Part shown: positions 27,301 through 41,723 of the stretch, in pieces
Numbering within the stretch: the first letter of the stretch is position 1
How the letters are laid out: the number at the start of each line of letters is the position of its first letter
Source: Apteryx mantelli
Lineage: Eukaryota > Chordata > Aves > Apterygiformes > Apterygidae
NCBI RefSeq assembly: GCF_036417845.1
Contig: NC_089984.1
Span: 2,418,001 to 2,482,000 of the forward strand
Direction of reading: 5' to 3'
Length of the DNA: 64,000 bases
Made by a program: the position numbers and the translations under genes
The notes under the pieces: model-generated
Seen by the model: the letters and a program-made list of their open reading frames with translations, nothing else
The model's database searches: none
Told to the model about the DNA's origin: nothing

Positions 27301-30300
27301 CTCCGCGTCCTGTCGCCGCCAAGCAAAGCGCCGTCTTCCTCCGGCGCCTAGCAAAGAACTGCCTGCCTTCGACGCCTAGCAAAGCGCCGCCTTCGGTCGG
27401 CGCCTCGCCACCTAGCACACCGCTGCGTCCCTTTTCGCCCTCGCCGCCTCTCCAATCGCTTCGTCCCCTCGCGCCTCGCCGCCTACCAAAGCGCTGCGCC
27501 CCTCCCTCCCCCCCCCCCCGGCCGCCTGGCGCACCGCTGCGTGCCTTCGCCGCCTGGCAAAGCACTGCGTGCCTTCGCCGCCTCGCTGCTTAGCAAACGC
27601 CGTAGAAGCGCCGAAGGGACACAGCGCTTCTCTAGGCGGCGAAGGCACGTGGCGCTTTGCTAAGGCGCGAGGCAGCGAAGCCACGAAGCGATTTGCTAGT
27701 CGTCGACGGCATAGGGCGCTTTGCTCGGCGGCGAAGGCACGCAGCGCTTTGCTAGGCGGCGAAGGGACGCGTTGCTTTCCTTGGCGGCGAGGCGGCGAAG
27801 GCACGCGTTGCTTTGCCAGGCGGCGAAGGAACACGGCGCTTTGCTAGGCGGCGAAGGGACACGGCGCTTTGCTCGGCGGCGAGGCGGCGAAGAGATGCAG
27901 CGCTTTGACAGGCGGCGAGGCGGCGAAGGGGCGCAGCGGTGTGCGAGGGGGAGAAGGCACGCAGTGCTTTGCCAGGCGGCGAAGGAACAAGGCGCTTTGC
28001 TAGGCGCTGATTGGCTACCTCGCAGAAGAACTAACCACTGTGCACGTTGGCTGTCTCACAAAGAAGCACACCGCTACGTCCGTTCGCTGCCTCGCCAGCT
28101 AGCAAAGTGCTGCCTCGCTTCGCTTGCAGGCGAGAAAGCAAACCGCGGTGCAGCTCCGCCACCTGCTGCACAAGCAAATTGCTGCGTCTCCTCGCTGCCT
28201 CGCCGAAGAACGAGCCACTGGGCATGTTGGCTGTCTCACAAACAAGCAGGCTGCTGCGTCTCTTCGCTGCCTCGCAAAAGAGCACAGCACTGCGTCTCTT
28301 GGCCCACTCACAAAAAAGCAAAGCACGGCCGCTCTTGCCTGCCTCACAAACAAGCAAAGCGCTCCATCTCTTCGCTGCCTCGCAAACCAAGGAAGCGATG
28401 CGACCCTTTGCCGCCTGCAAAAGCACTGCGTGCCTGCGCCGCCTCGCCGCCTAGCAAAGCGCCCTGTCCCTTCGCCGCCTCCCAAATCGCTTCATGCCTT
28501 CGCCGCCTAGCCAAGCGTTGCCTGCCTTCGCCGCCTAGCAAAGCTCCGCGTCCTGTCGCCGCCAAGCAAAGCGCCGTCTTCCTCCGGCGCCTAGCAAAGA
28601 ACTGCCTGCCTTCGACGCCTAGCAAAGCGCCGCCTTCGGTCGGCGCCTCGCCACCTAGCACACCGCTGCGTCCCTTTTCGCCCTCGCCGCCTCTCCAATC
28701 GCTTCGTCCCCTCGCGCCTCGCCGCCTACCAAAGCGCTGCGCCCCTCCCCCCCCCCTCGCCGCCTGGCGCACCGCTGCGTGCCTTCGCCGCCTGGCAAAG
28801 CACTGCGTGCCTTCGCCGCCTCGCTGCTTAGCAAACGCCGTAGAAGCGCCGAAGGGACACAGCGCTTCTCTAGGCGGCGAAGGCACGTGGCGCTTTGCTA
28901 AGGCACGAGGCAGCGAAGCCACGAAGCGATTTGCTAGTCGTCGACGGCATAGGGCGCTTTGCTCGGCGGCGAAGGCACGCAGCGCTTTGCTAGGCGGCGA
29001 AGGGACGCGTTGCTTTCCTTGGCGGCGAGGCGGCGAAGGCACGCGTTGCTTTGCCAGGCGGCGAAGGAACACGGCGCTTTGCTAGGCGGCGAAGGGACAC
29101 GGAGCTTTGCTAGGCGGCGAGGCGGCGAAGAGATGCAGCGCTTTGACAGGCGGCGAGGCGGCGAAGGGGCGCAGCGGTGTGCGAGGGGGAGAAGGCACGC
29201 AGTGCTTTGCCAGGCGGCGAAGGAACAAGGCGCTTTGCTAGGCGCTGATTGGCTACCTCGCAGAAGAACTAACCACTGTGCACGTTGGCTGTCTCACAAA
29301 GAAGCACACCGCTGCGTCCGTTCGCTGCCTCGCCAGCTAGCAAAGTGCTGCCTCGCTTCGCTTCCAGGCGAGAAAGCAAACCGCGGTGCAGCTCCGCCAC
29401 CTGCTGCACAAGCAAATTGCTGCGTCTCCTCGCTGCCTCGCCGAAGAACGAGCCACTGGGCATGTTGGCTGTCTCACAAACAAGCAGGCTGCTGCGTCTC
29501 TTCGCTGCCTCGCAAAAGAGCACAGCACTGCGTCTCTTGGCCCACTCACAAAAAAGCAAAGCACGGCCGCTCTTGCCTGCCTCACAAACAAGCAAAGCGC
29601 TCCATCTCTTCGCTGCCTCGCAAACCAAGGAAGCGATGCGACCCTTTGCCGCCTGCAAAAGCACTGCGTCCCTGCGCCGCCTCGCCGCCTAGCAAAGCGC
29701 CCTGTCCCTTCGCCGCCTCCCAAATCGCTTCATGCCTTCGCCGCCTAGCAAAGCGTTGCCTGCCTTCGCCGCCTAGCAAAGCTCCGCGTCCTGTCGCCGC
29801 CAAGCAAAGCGCCGTCTTCCTCCGGCGCCTAGCAAAGAACTGCCTGCCTTCGACGCCTAGCAAAGCGCCGCCTTCGGTCGGCGCCTCGCCACCTAGCACA
29901 CCGCTGCGTCCCTTTTCGCCCTCGCCGCCTCTCCAATCGCTTCGTCCCCTCGCGCCTCGCCGCCTACCAAAGCGCTGCGCCCCTCCCCCCCCCCTCGCCG
30001 CCTGGCGCACCGCTGCGTGCCTTCGCCGCCTGGCAAAGCACTGCGTGCCTTCGCCGCCTCGCTGCTTAGCAAACGCCGTAGAAGCGCCGAAGGGACACAG
30101 CGCTTCTCTAGGCGGCGAAGGCACGTGGCGCTTTGCTAAGGCGCGAGGCAGCGAAGCCACGAAGCGATTTGCTAGTCGTCGACGGCATACGGCGCTTTGC
30201 TCGGCGGCGAAGGCACGCAGCGCTTTGCTAGGCGGCGAAGGGACGCGTTGCTTTCCTTGGCGGCGAGGCGGCGAAGGCACGCGTTGCTTTGCCAGGCGGC

Positions 30301-33040
30301 GAAGGAACACGGCGCTTTGCTAGGCGGCGAAGGGACACGGAGCTTTGCTAGGCGGCGAAGGGACACGGCGCTTTGCTCGGCGGCGAGGCGGCGAAGAGAT
30401 GCAGCGCTTTGACAGGCGGCGAGGCGGCGAAGGGGCGCAGCGGTGTGCGAGGGGGAGAAGGCACGCAGTGCTTTGCCAGGCGGCGAAGGAACAAGGCGCT
30501 TTGCTAGGCGCTGATTGGCTACCTCGCAGAAGAACTAACCACTGTGCACGTTGGCTGTCTCACAAAGAAGCACACCGCTGCGTCCGTTCGCTGCCTCGCC
30601 AGCTAGCAAAGTGCTGCCTCGCTTCGCTTCCAGGCGAGAAAGCAAACCGCGGTGCAGCTCCGCCACCTGCTGCACAAGCAAATTGCTGCGTCTCCTCGCT
30701 GCCTCGCCGAAGAACGAGCCACTGGGCATGTTGGCTGTCTCACAAACAAGCAGGCTGCTGCGTCTCTTCGCTGCCTCGCAAAAGAGCACAGCACTGCGTC
30801 TCTTGGCCCACTCACAAAAAAGCAAAGCACGGCCGCTCTTGCCTGCCTCACAAACAAGCAAAGCGCTCCATCTCTTCGCTGCCTCGCAAACCAAGGAAGC
30901 GATGCGACCCTTTGCCGCCTGCAAAAGCACTGCGTGCCTGCGCCGCCTCGCCGCCTAGCAAAGCGCCCTGTCCCTTCGCCGCCTCCCAAATCGCTTCATG
31001 CCTTCGCCGCCTAGCCAAGCGTTGCCTGCCTTCGCCGCCTAGCAAAGCTCCGCGTCCTGTCGCCGCCAAGCAAAGCGCCGTCTTCCTCCGGCGCCTAGCA
31101 AAGAACTGCCTGCCTTCGACGCCTAGCAAAGCGCCGCCTTCGGTCGGCGCCTCGCCACCTAGCACACCGCTGCGTCCCTTTTCGCCCTCGCCGCCTCTCC
31201 AATCGCTTCGTCCCCTCGCGCCTCGCCGCCTACCAAAGCGCTGCGCCCCTCCCCCCCCCCCCCTCGCCGCCTGGCGCACCGCTGCGTGCCTTCGCCGCCT
31301 GGCAAAGCACTGCGTGCCTTCGCCGCCTCGCTGCTTAGCAAACGCCGTAGAAGCGCCGAAGGGACACAGCGCTTCTCTAGGCGGCGAAGGCACGTGGCGC
31401 TTTGCTAAGGCGCGAGGCAACGAAGCCACGAAGCGATTTGCTAGTCGTCGACGGCATAGGGCGCTTTGCTCGACGGCGAGGCGGCGAAGGCATGCAGCGC
31501 TTTGCTAGGCGGCGAAGGGACGCGTTGCTTTCCTTGGCGGCGAGGCGGCGAAGGCACGCGTTGCTTTGCCAGGCGGCGAAGGAACACGGCGCTTTGCTAG
31601 GCGGCGAAGGGACACGGCGCTTTGCTCGGCGGCGAGGCGGCGAAGAGATGCAGCGCTTTGACAGGCGGCGAGGCGGCGAAGGGGCGCAGCGGTGTGCGAG
31701 GGGGAGAAGGCACGCAGTGCTTTGCCAGGCGGCGAAGGAACAAGGCGCTTTGCTAGGCGCTGATTGGCTACCTCGCAGAAGAACTAACCACTGTGCACGT
31801 TGGCTGTCTCACAAAGAAGCACACCGCTGCGTCCGTTCGCTGCCTCGCCAGCTAGCAAAGTGCTGCCTCGCTTCGCTTCCAGGCGAGAAAGCAGACCGCG
31901 GTGCAGCTCCGCCACCTGCTGCACAAGCAAATTGCTGCGTCTCCTCGCTGCCTCGCCGAAGAACGAGCCACTGGGCATGTTGGCTGTCTCACAAACAAGC
32001 AGGCTGCTGCGTCTCTTCGCTGCCTCGCAAAAGAGCACAGCACTGCGTCTCTTGGCCCACTCACAAAAAAGCAAAGCACGGCCGCTCTTGCCTGCCTCAC
32101 AAACAAGCAAAGCGCTCCATCTCTTCGCTGCCTCGCAAACCAAGGAAGCGATGCGACCCTTTGCCGCCTGCAAAAGCACTGCGTGCCTGCGCCGCCTCGC
32201 CGCCTAGCAAAGCGCCCTGTCCCTTCGCCGCCTCCCAAATCGCTTCATGCCTTCGCCGCCTAGCCAAGCGTTGCCTGCCTTCGCCGCCTAGCAAAGCTCC
32301 GCGTCCTGTCGCCGCCAAGCAAAGCGCCGTCTTCCTCCGGCGCCTAGCAAAGAACTGCCTGCCTTCGACGCCTAGCAAAGCGCCGCCTTCGGTCGGCGCC
32401 TCGCCACCTAGCACACCGCTGCGTCCCTTTTCGCCCTCGCCGCCTCTCCAATCGCTTCGTCCCCTCGCGCCTCGCCGCCTACCAAAGCGCTGCGCCCCTC
32501 CCCCCCCCCCCCTCGCCGCCTGGCGCACCGCTGCGTGCCTTCGCCGCCTGGCAAAGCACTGCGTGCCTTCGCCGCCTCGCTGCTTAGCAAACGCCGTAGA
32601 AGCGCCGAAGGGACACAGCGCTTCTCTAGGCGGCGAAGGCACGTGGCGCTTTGCTAAGGCGCGAGGCAGCGAAGCCACGAAGCGATTTGCTAGTCGTCGA
32701 CGGCATAGGGCGCTTTGCTCGGCGGCGAAGGCACGCAGCGCTTTGCTAGGCGGCGAAGGGACGCGTTGCTTTCCTTGGCGGCGAGGCGGCGAAGGCACGC
32801 GTTGCTTTGCCAGGCGGCGAAGGAACACGGCGCTTTGCTAGGCGGCGAAGGGACACGGCGCTTTGCTCGGCGGCGAGGCGGCGAAGAGATGCAGCGCTTT
32901 GACAGGCGGCGAGGCGGCGAAGGGGCGCAGCGGTGTGCGAGGGGGAGAAGGCACGCAGTGCTTTGCCAGGCGGCGAAGGAACAAGGCGCTTTGCTAGGCG
33001 CTGATTGGCTACCTCGCAGAAGAACTAACCACTGTGCACG
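24315..33040 (+). repeat. Pentameric satellite block copied at ~6.24 kb
   Basis: Monomers starting at 24,315, 25,565 and 26,804 match those at 30,551, 31,800 and 33,041 with offsets of 6,235-6,237 bp. Shared rare variants include gcaacgaagcc and gctcgacggcgagg near 25,181-25,245 and 31,417-31,481, and gaaagcagaccgcgg in the following monomers. Five monomers therefore separate the two copies. The 1-2 bp offset differences are explained by poly-C length. Confidence 0.75.
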
Positions 33041-36000
33041 TTGGCTGTCTCACAAAGAAGCACACCGCTGCGTCCGTTCGCTGCCTCGCCAGCTAGCAAA
33101 GTGCTGCCTCGCTTCGCTTCCAGGCGAGAAAGCAGACCGCGGTGCAGCTCCGCCACCTGCTGCACAAGCAAATTGCTGCGTCTCCTCGCTGCCTCGCCGA
33201 AGAACGAGCCACTGGGCATGTTGGCTGTCTCACAAACAAGCAGGCTGCTGCGTCTCTTCGCTGCCTCGCAAAAGAGCACAGCACTGCGTCTCTTGGCCCA
33301 CTCACAAAAAAGCAAAGCACGGCCGCTCTTGCCTGCCTCACAAACAAGCAAAGCGCTCCATCTCTTCGCTGCCTCGCAAACCAAGGAAGCGATGCGACCC
33401 TTTGCCGCCTGCAAAAGCACTGCGTGCCTGCGCCGCCTCGCCGCCTAGCAAAGCGCCCTGTCCCTTCGCCGCCTCCCAAATCGCTTCATGCCTTCGCCGC
33501 CTAGCCAAGCGTTGCCTGCCTTCGCCGCCTAGCAAAGCTCCGCGTCCTGTCGCCGCCAAGCAAAGCGCCGTCTTCCTCCGGCGCCTAGCAAAGAACTGCC
33601 TGCCTTCGACGCCTAGCAAAGCGCCGCCTTCGGTCGGCGCCTCGCCACCTAGCACACCGCTGCGTCCCTTTTCGCCCTCGCCGCCTCTCCAATCGCTTCG
33701 TCCCCTCGCGCCTCGCCGCCTACCAAAGCGCTGCGCCCCTCCCCCCCCCCTCGCCGCCTGGCGCACCGCTGCGTGCCTTCGCCGCCTGGCAAAGCACTGC
33801 GTGCCTTCGCCGCCTCGCTGCTTAGCAAACGCCGTAGAAGCGCCGAAGGGACACAGCGCTTCTCTAGGCGGCGAAGGCACGTGGCGCTTTGCTAAGGCAC
33901 GAGGCAGCGAAGCCACGAAGCGATTTGCTAGTCGTCGACGGCATACGGCGCTTTGCTCGGCGGCGAAGGCACGCAGCGCTTTGCTAGGCGGCGAAGGGAC
34001 AGGTTGCTTTCCTTGGCGGCGAGGCGGCGAAGGCACGCGTTGCTTTGCCAGGCGGCGAAGGAACACGGCGCTTTGCTAGGCGGCGAAGGGACACGGAGCT
34101 TTGCTAGGCGGCGAGGCGGCGAAGAGATGCAGCGCTTTGACAGGCGGCGAGGCGGCGAAGGGGCGCAGCGGTGTGCGAGGGGGAGAAGGCACGCAGTGCT
34201 TTGCCAGGCGGCGAAGGAACAAGGCGCTTTGCTAGGCGCTGATTGGCTACCTCGCAGAAGAACTAACCACTGTGCACGTTGGCTGTCTCACAAAGAAGCA
34301 CACCGCTGCGTCCGTTCGCTGCCTCGCCAGCTAGCAAAGTGCTGCCTCGCTTCGCTTCCAGGCGAGAAAGCAAACCGCGGTGCAGCTCCGCCACCTGCTG
34401 CACAAGCAAATTGCTGCGTCTCCTCGCTGCCTCGCCGAAGAACGAGCCACTGGGCATGTTGGCTGTCTCACAAACAAGCAGGCTGCTGCGTCTCTTCGCT
34501 GCCTCGCAAAAGAGCACAGCACTGCGTCTCTTGGCCCACTCACAAAAAAGCAAAGCACGGCCGCTCTTGCCTGCCTCACAAACAAGCAAAGCGCTCCATC
34601 TCTTCGCTGCCTCGCAAACCAAGGAAGCGATGCGACCCTTTGCCGCCTGCAAAAGCACTGCGTGCCTGCGCCGCCTCGCCGCCTAGCAAAGCGCCCTGTC
34701 CCTTCGCCGCCTCCCAAATCGCTTCATGCCTTCGCCGCCTAGCCAAGCGTTGCCTGCCTTCGCCGCCTAGCAAAGCTCCGCGTCCTGTCGCCGCCAAGCA
34801 AAGCGCCGTCTTCCTCCGGCGCCTAGCAAAGAACTGCCTGCCTTCGACGCCTAGCAAAGCGCCGCCTTCGGTCGGCGCCTCGCCACCTAGCACACCGCTG
34901 CGTCCCTTTTCGCCCTCGCCGCCTCTCCAATCGCTTCGTCCCCTCGCGCCTCGCCGCCTACCAAAGCGCTGCGCCCCTCCCTCCCCCCCCCCCCCTGGCC
35001 GCCTGGCGCACCGCTGCGTGCCTTCGCCGCCTGGCAAAGCACTGCGTGCCTTCGCCGCCTCGCTGCTTAGCAAACGCCGTAGAAGCGCCGAAGGGACACA
35101 GCGCTTCTCTAGGCGGCGAAGGCACGTGGCGCTTTGCTAAGGCGCGAGGCAGCGAAGCCACGAAGCGATTTGCTAGTCGTCGACGGCATAGGGCGCTTTG
35201 CTCGGCGGCGAAGGCACGCAGCGCTTTGCTAGGCGGCGAAGGGACGCGTTGCTTTCCTTGGCGGCGAGGCGGCGAAGGCACGCGTTGCTTTGCCAGGCGG
35301 CGAAGGAACACGGCGCTTTGCTAGGCGGCGAAGGGACACGGCGCTTTGCTCGGCGGCGAGGCGGCGAAGAGATGCAGCGCTTTGACAGGCGGCGAGGCGG
35401 CGAAGGGGCGCAGCGGTGTGCGAGGGGGAGAAGGCACGCAGTGCTTTGCCAGGCGGCGAAGGAACAAGGCGCTTTGCTAGGCGCTGATTGGCTACCTCGC
35501 AGAAGAACTAACCACTGTGCACGTTGGCTGTCTCACAAAGAAGCACACCGCTACGTCCGTTCGCTGCCTCGCCAGCTAGCAAAGTGCTGCCTCGCTTCGC
35601 TTGCAGGCGAGAAAGCAAACCGCGGTGCAGCTCCGCCACCTGCTGCACAAGCAAATTGCTGCGTCTCCTCGCTGCCTCGCCGAAGAACGAGCCACTGGGC
35701 ATGTTGGCTGTCTCACAAACAAGCAGGCTGCTGCGTCTCTTCGCTGCCTCGCAAAAGAGCACAGCACTGCGTCTCTTGGCCCACTCACAAAAAAGCAAAG
35801 CACGGCCGCTCTTGCCTGCCTCACAAACAAGCAAAGCGCTCCGTCTCTTCGCTGCCTCGCAAACCAAGGAAGCGATGCGACCCTTTGCCGCCTGCAAAAG
35901 CACTGCGTGCCTGCGCCGCCTCGCCGCCTAGCAAAGCGCCCTGTCCCTTCGCCGCCTCCCAAATCGCTTCATGCCTTCGCCGCCTAGCCAAGCGTTGCCT

Positions 36001-39000
36001 GCCTTCGCCGCCTAGCAAAGCTCCGCGTCCTGTCGCCGCCAAGCAAAGCGCCGTCTTCCTCCGGCGCCTAGCAAAGAACTGCCTGCCTTCGACGCCTAGC
36101 AAAGCGCCGCCTTCGGTCGGCGCCTCGCCACCTAGCACACCGCTGCGTCCCTTTTCGCCCTCGCCGCCTCTCCAATCGCTTCGTCCCCTCGCGCCTCGCC
36201 GCCTACCAAAGCGCTGCGCCCCTCCCCCCCCCCTCGCTGCCTGGCGCACCGCTGCGTGCCTTCGCCGCCTGGCAAAGCACTGCGTGCCTTCGCCGCCTCG
36301 CTGCTTAGCAAACGCCGTAGAAGCGCCGAAGGGACACAGCGCTTCTCTAGGCGGCGAAGGCACGTGGCGCTTTGCTAAGGCACGAGGCAGCGAAGCCACG
36401 AAGCGATTTGCTAGTCGTCGACGGCATAGGGCGCTTTGCTCGGCGGCGAAGGCACGCAGCGCTTTGCTAGGCGGCGAAGGGACAGGTTGCTTTCCTTGGC
36501 GGCGAGGCGGCGAAGGCACGCGTTGCTTTGCCAGGCGGCGAAGGAACACGGCGCTTTGCTAGGCGGCGAAGGGACACGGAGCTTTGCTAGGCGGCGAGGC
36601 GGCGAAGAGATGCAGCGCTTTGACAGGCGGCGAGGCGGCGAAGGGGCGCAGCGGTGTGCGAGGGGGAGAAGGCACGCAGTGCTTTGCCAGGCGGCGAAGG
36701 AACAAGGCGCTTTGCTAGGCGCTGATTGGCTACCTCGCAGAAGAACTAACCACTGTGCACGTTGGCTGTCTCACAAAGAAGCACACCGCTGCGTCCGTTC
36801 GCTGCCTCGCCAGCTAGCAAAGTGCTGCCTCGCTTCGCTTCCAGGCGAGAAAGCAGACCGCGGTGCAGCTCCGCCACCTGCTGCACAAGCAAATTGCTGC
36901 GTCTCCTCGCTGCCTCGCCGAAGAACGAGCCACTGGGCATGTTGGCTGTCTCACAAACAAGCAGGCTGCTGCGTCTCTTCGCTGCCTCGCAAAAGAGCAC
37001 AGCACTGCGTCTCTTGGCCCACTCACAAAAAAGCAAAGCACGGCCGCTCTTGCCTGCCTCACAAACAAGCAAAGCGCTCCATCTCTTCGCTGCCTCGCAA
37101 ACCAAGGAAGCGATGCGACCCTTTGCCGCCTGCAAAAGCACTGCGTGCCTGCGCCGCCTCGCCGCCTAGCAAAGCGCCCTGTCCCTTCGCCGCCTCCCAA
37201 ATCGCTTCATGCCTTCGCCGCCTAGCCAAGCGTTGCCTGCCTTCGCCGCCTAGCAAAGCTCCGCGTCCTGTCGCCGCCAAGCAAAGCGCCGTCTTCCTCC
37301 GGCGCCTAGCAAAGAACTGCCTGCCTTCGACGCCTAGCAAAGCGCCGCCTTCGGTCGGCGCCTCGCCACCTAGCACACCGCTGCGTCCCTTTTCGCCCTC
37401 GCCGCCTCTCCAATCGCTTCGTCCCCTCGCGCCTCGCCGCCTACCAAAGCGCTGCGCCCCTCCCCCCCCCCTCGCCGCCTGGCGCACCGCTGCGTGCCTT
37501 CGCCGCCTGGCAAAGCACTGCGTGCCTTCGCCGCCTCGCTGCTTAGCAAACGCCGTAGAAGCGCCGAAGGGACACAGCGCTTCTCTAGGCGGCGAAGGCA
37601 CGTGGCGCTTTGCTAAGGCACGAGGCAGCGAAGCCACGAAGCGATTTGCTAGTCGTCGACGGCATAGGGCGCTTTGCTCGGCGGCGAAGGCACGCAGCGC
37701 TTTGCTAGGCGGCGAAGGGACAGGTTGCTTTCCTTGGCGGCGAGGCGGCGAAGGCACGCGTTGCTTTGCCAGGCGGCGAAGGAACACGGCGCTTTGCTAG
37801 GCGGCGAAGGGACACGGCGCTTTGCTCGGCGGCGAGGCGGCGAAGAGATGCAGCGCTTTGACAGGCGGCGAGGCGGCGAAGGGGCGCAGCGGTGTGCGAG
37901 GGGGAGAAGGCACGCAGTGCTTTGCCAGGCGGCGAAGGAACAAGGCGCTTTGCTAGGCGCTGATTGGCTACCTCGCAGAAGAACTAACCACTGTGCACGT
38001 TGGCTGTCTCACAAAGAAGCACACCGCTGCGTCCGTTCGCTGCCTCGCCAGCTAGCAAAGTGCTGCCTCGCTTCGCTTCCAGGCGAGAAAGCAAACCGCG
38101 GTGCAGCTCCGCCACCTGCTGCACAAGCAAATTGCTGCGTCTCCTCGCTGCCTCGCCGAAGAACGAGCCACTGGGCATGTTGGCTGTCTCACAAACAAGC
38201 AGGCTGCTGCGTCTCTTCGCTGCCTCGCAAAAGAGCACAGCACTGCGTCTCTTGGCCCACTCACAAAAAAGCAAAGCACGGCCGCTCTTGCCTGCCTCAC
38301 AAACAAGCAAAGCGCTCCATCTCTTCGCTGCCTCGCAAACCAAGGAAGCGATGCGACCCTTTGCCGCCTGCAAAAGCACTGCGTGCCTGCGCCGCCTCGC
38401 CGCCTAGCAAAGCGCCCTGTCCCTTCGCCGCCTCCCCAAATCGCTTCATGCCTTCGCCGCCTAGCAAAGCGTTGCCTGCCTTCGCCGCCTAGCAAAGCTC
38501 CGCGTCCTGTCGCCGCCAAGCAAAGCGCCGTCTTCCTCCGGCGCCTAGCAAAGAACTGCCTGCCTTCGACGCCTAGCAAAGCGCCGCCTTCGGTCGGCGC
38601 CTCGCCACCTAGCACACCGCTGCGTCCCTTTTCGCCCTCGCCGCCTCTCCAATCGCTTCGTCCCCTCGCGCCTCGCCGCCTACCAAAGCGCTGCGCCCCT
38701 CCCCCCCCCCCTCGCCGCCTGGCGCACCGCTGCGTGCCTTCGCCGCCTGGCAAAGCACTGCGTGCCTTCGCCGCCTCGCTGCTTAGCAAACGCCGTAGAA
38801 GCGCCGAAGGGACACAGCGCTTCTCTAGGCGGCGAAGGCACGTGGCGCTTTGCTAAGGCACGAGGCAGCGAAGCCACGAAGCGATTTGCTAGTCGTCGAC
38901 GGCATAGGGCGCTTTGCTCGGCGGCGAAGGCACGCAGCGCTTTGCTAGGCGGCGAAGGGACGCGTTGCTTTCCTTGGCGGCGAGGCGGCGAAGGCACGCG

Positions 39001-41723
39001 TTGCTTTGCCAGGCGGCGAAGGAACACGGCGCTTTGCTAGGCGGCGAAGGGACACGGAACTTTGCTCGGCGGCGAGGCGGCGAAGAGATGCAGCGCTTTG
39101 ACAGGCGGCGAGGCGGCGAAGGGGCGCAGCGGTGTGCGAGGGGGAGAAGGCACGCAGTGCTTTGCCAGGCGGCGAAGGAACAAGGCGCTTTGCTAGGCGC
39201 TGATTGGCTACCTCGCAGAAGAACTAACCACTGTGCACGTTGGCTGTCTCACAAAGAAGCACACCGCTGCGTCCGTTCGCTGCCTCGCCAGCTAGCAAAG
39301 TGCTGCCTCGCTTCGCTTCCAGGCGAGAAAGCAAACCGCGGTGCAGCTCCGCCACCTGCTGCACAAGCAAATTGCTGCGTCTCCTCGCTGCCTCGCCGAA
39401 GAACGAGCCACTGGGCATGTTGGCTGTCTCACAAACAAGCAGGCTGCTGCGTCTCTTCGCTGCCTCGCAAAAGAGCACAGCACTGCGTCTCTTGGCCCAC
39501 TCACAAAAAAGCAAAGCACGGCCGCTCTTGCCTGCCTCACAAACAAGCAAAGCGCTCCATCTCTTCGCTGCCTCGCAAACCAAGGAAGCGATGCGACCCT
39601 TTGCCGCCTGCAAAAGCACTGCGTCCCTGCGCCGCCTCGCCGCCTAGCAAAGCGCCCTGTCCCTTCGCCGCCTCCCAAATCGCTTCATGCCTTCGCCGCC
39701 TAGCCAAGCGTTGCCTGCCTTCGCCGCCTAGCAAAGCTCCGCGTCCTGTCGCCGCCAAGCAAAGCGCCGTCTTCCTCCGGCGCCTAGCAAAGAACTGCCT
39801 GCCTTCGACGCCTAGCAAAGCGCCGCCTTCGGTCGGCGCCTCGCCACCTAGCACACCGCTGCGTCCCTTTTCGCCCTCGCCGCCTCTCCAATCGCTTCGT
39901 CCCCTCGCGCCTCGCCGCCTACCAAAGCGCTGCGCCCCTCCCTCCCCCCCCCCCTGGCCGCCTGGCGCACCGCTGCGTGCCTTCGCCGCCTGGCAAAGCA
40001 CTGCGTGCCTTCGCCGCCTCGCTGCTTAGCAAACGCCGTAGAAGCGCCGAAGGGACACAGCGCTTCTCTAGGCGGCGAAGGCACGTGGCGCTTTGCTAAG
40101 GCGCGAGGCAGCGAAGCCACGAAGCGATTTGCTAGTCGTCGACGGCATAGGGCGCTTTGCTCGGCGGCGAAGGCACGCAGCGCTTTGCTAGGCGGCGAAG
40201 GGACGCGTTGCTTTCCTTGGCGGCGAGGCGGCGAAGGCACGCGTTGCTTTGCCAGGCGGCGAAGGAACACGGCGCTTTGCTAGGCGGCGAAGGGACACGG
40301 CGCTTTGCTCGGCGGCGAGGCGGCGAAGAGATGCAGCGCTTTGACAGGCGGCGAGGCGGCGAAGGGGCGCAGCGGTGTGCGAGGGGGAGAAGGCACGCAG
40401 TGCTTTGCCAGGCGGCGAAGGAACAAGGCGCTTTGCTAGGCGCTGATTGGCTACCTCGCAGAAGAACTAACCACTGTGCACGTTGGCTGTCTCACAAAGA
40501 AGCACACCGCTACGTCCGTTCGCTGCCTCGCCAGCTAGCAAAGTGCTGCCTCGCTTCGCTTCCAGGCGAGAAAGCAAACCGCGGTGCAGCTCCGCCACCT
40601 GCTGCACAAGCAAATTGCTGCGTCTCCTCGCTGCCTCGCCGAAGAACGAGCCACTGGGCATGTTGGCTGTCTCACAAACAAGCAGGCTGCTGCGTCTCTT
40701 CGCTGCCTCGCAAAAGAGCACAGCACTGCGTCTCTTGGCCCACTCACAAAAAAGCAAAGCACGGCCGCTCTTGCCTGCCTCACAAACAAGCAAAGCGCTC
40801 CATCTCTTCGCTGCCTCGCAAACCAAGGAAGCGATGCGACCCTTTGCCGCCTGCAAAAGCACTGCGTGCCTGCGCCGCCTCGCCGCCTAGCAAAGCGCCC
40901 TGTCCCTTCGCCGCCTCCCAAATCGCTTCATGCCTTCGCCGCCTAGCCAAGCGTTGCCTGCCTTCGCCGCCTAGCAAAGCTCCGCGTCCTGTCGCCGCCA
41001 AGCAAAGCGCCGTCTTCCTCCGGCGCCTAGCAAAGAACTGCCTGCCTTCGACGCCTAGCAAAGCGCCGCCTTCGGTCGGCGCCTCGCCACCTAGCACACC
41101 GCTGCGTCCCTTTTCGCCCTCGCCGCCTCTCCAATCGCTTCGTCCCCTCGCGCCTCGCCGCCTACCAAAGCGCTGCGCCCCTCCCCCCCCCCTCGCTGCC
41201 TGGCGCACCGCTGCGTGCCTTCGCCGCCTGGCAAAGCACTGCGTGCCTTCGCCGCCTCGCTGCTTAGCAAACGCCGTAGAAGCGCCGAAGGGACACAGCG
41301 CTTCTCTAGGCGGCGAAGGCACGTGGCGCTTTGCTAAGGCACGAGGCAGCGAAGCCACGAAGCGATTTGCTAGTCGTCGACGGCATAGGGCGCTTTGCTC
41401 GGCGGCGAAGGCACGCAGCGCTTTGCTAGGCGGCGAAGGGACGCGTTGCTTTCCTTGGCGGCGAGGCGGCGAAGGCACGCGTTGCTTTGCCAGGCGGCGA
41501 AGGAACACGGCGCTTTGCTAGGCGGCGAAGGGACACGGAGCTTTGCTAGGCGGCGAGGCGGCGAAGAGATGCAGCGCTTTGACAGGCGGCGAGGCGGCGA
41601 AGGGGCGCAGCGGTGTGCGAGGGGGAGAAGGCACGCAGTGCTTTGCCAGGCGGCGAAGGAACAAGGCGCTTTGCTAGGCGCTGATTGGCTACCTCGCAGA
41701 AGAACTAACCACTGTGCACGTTG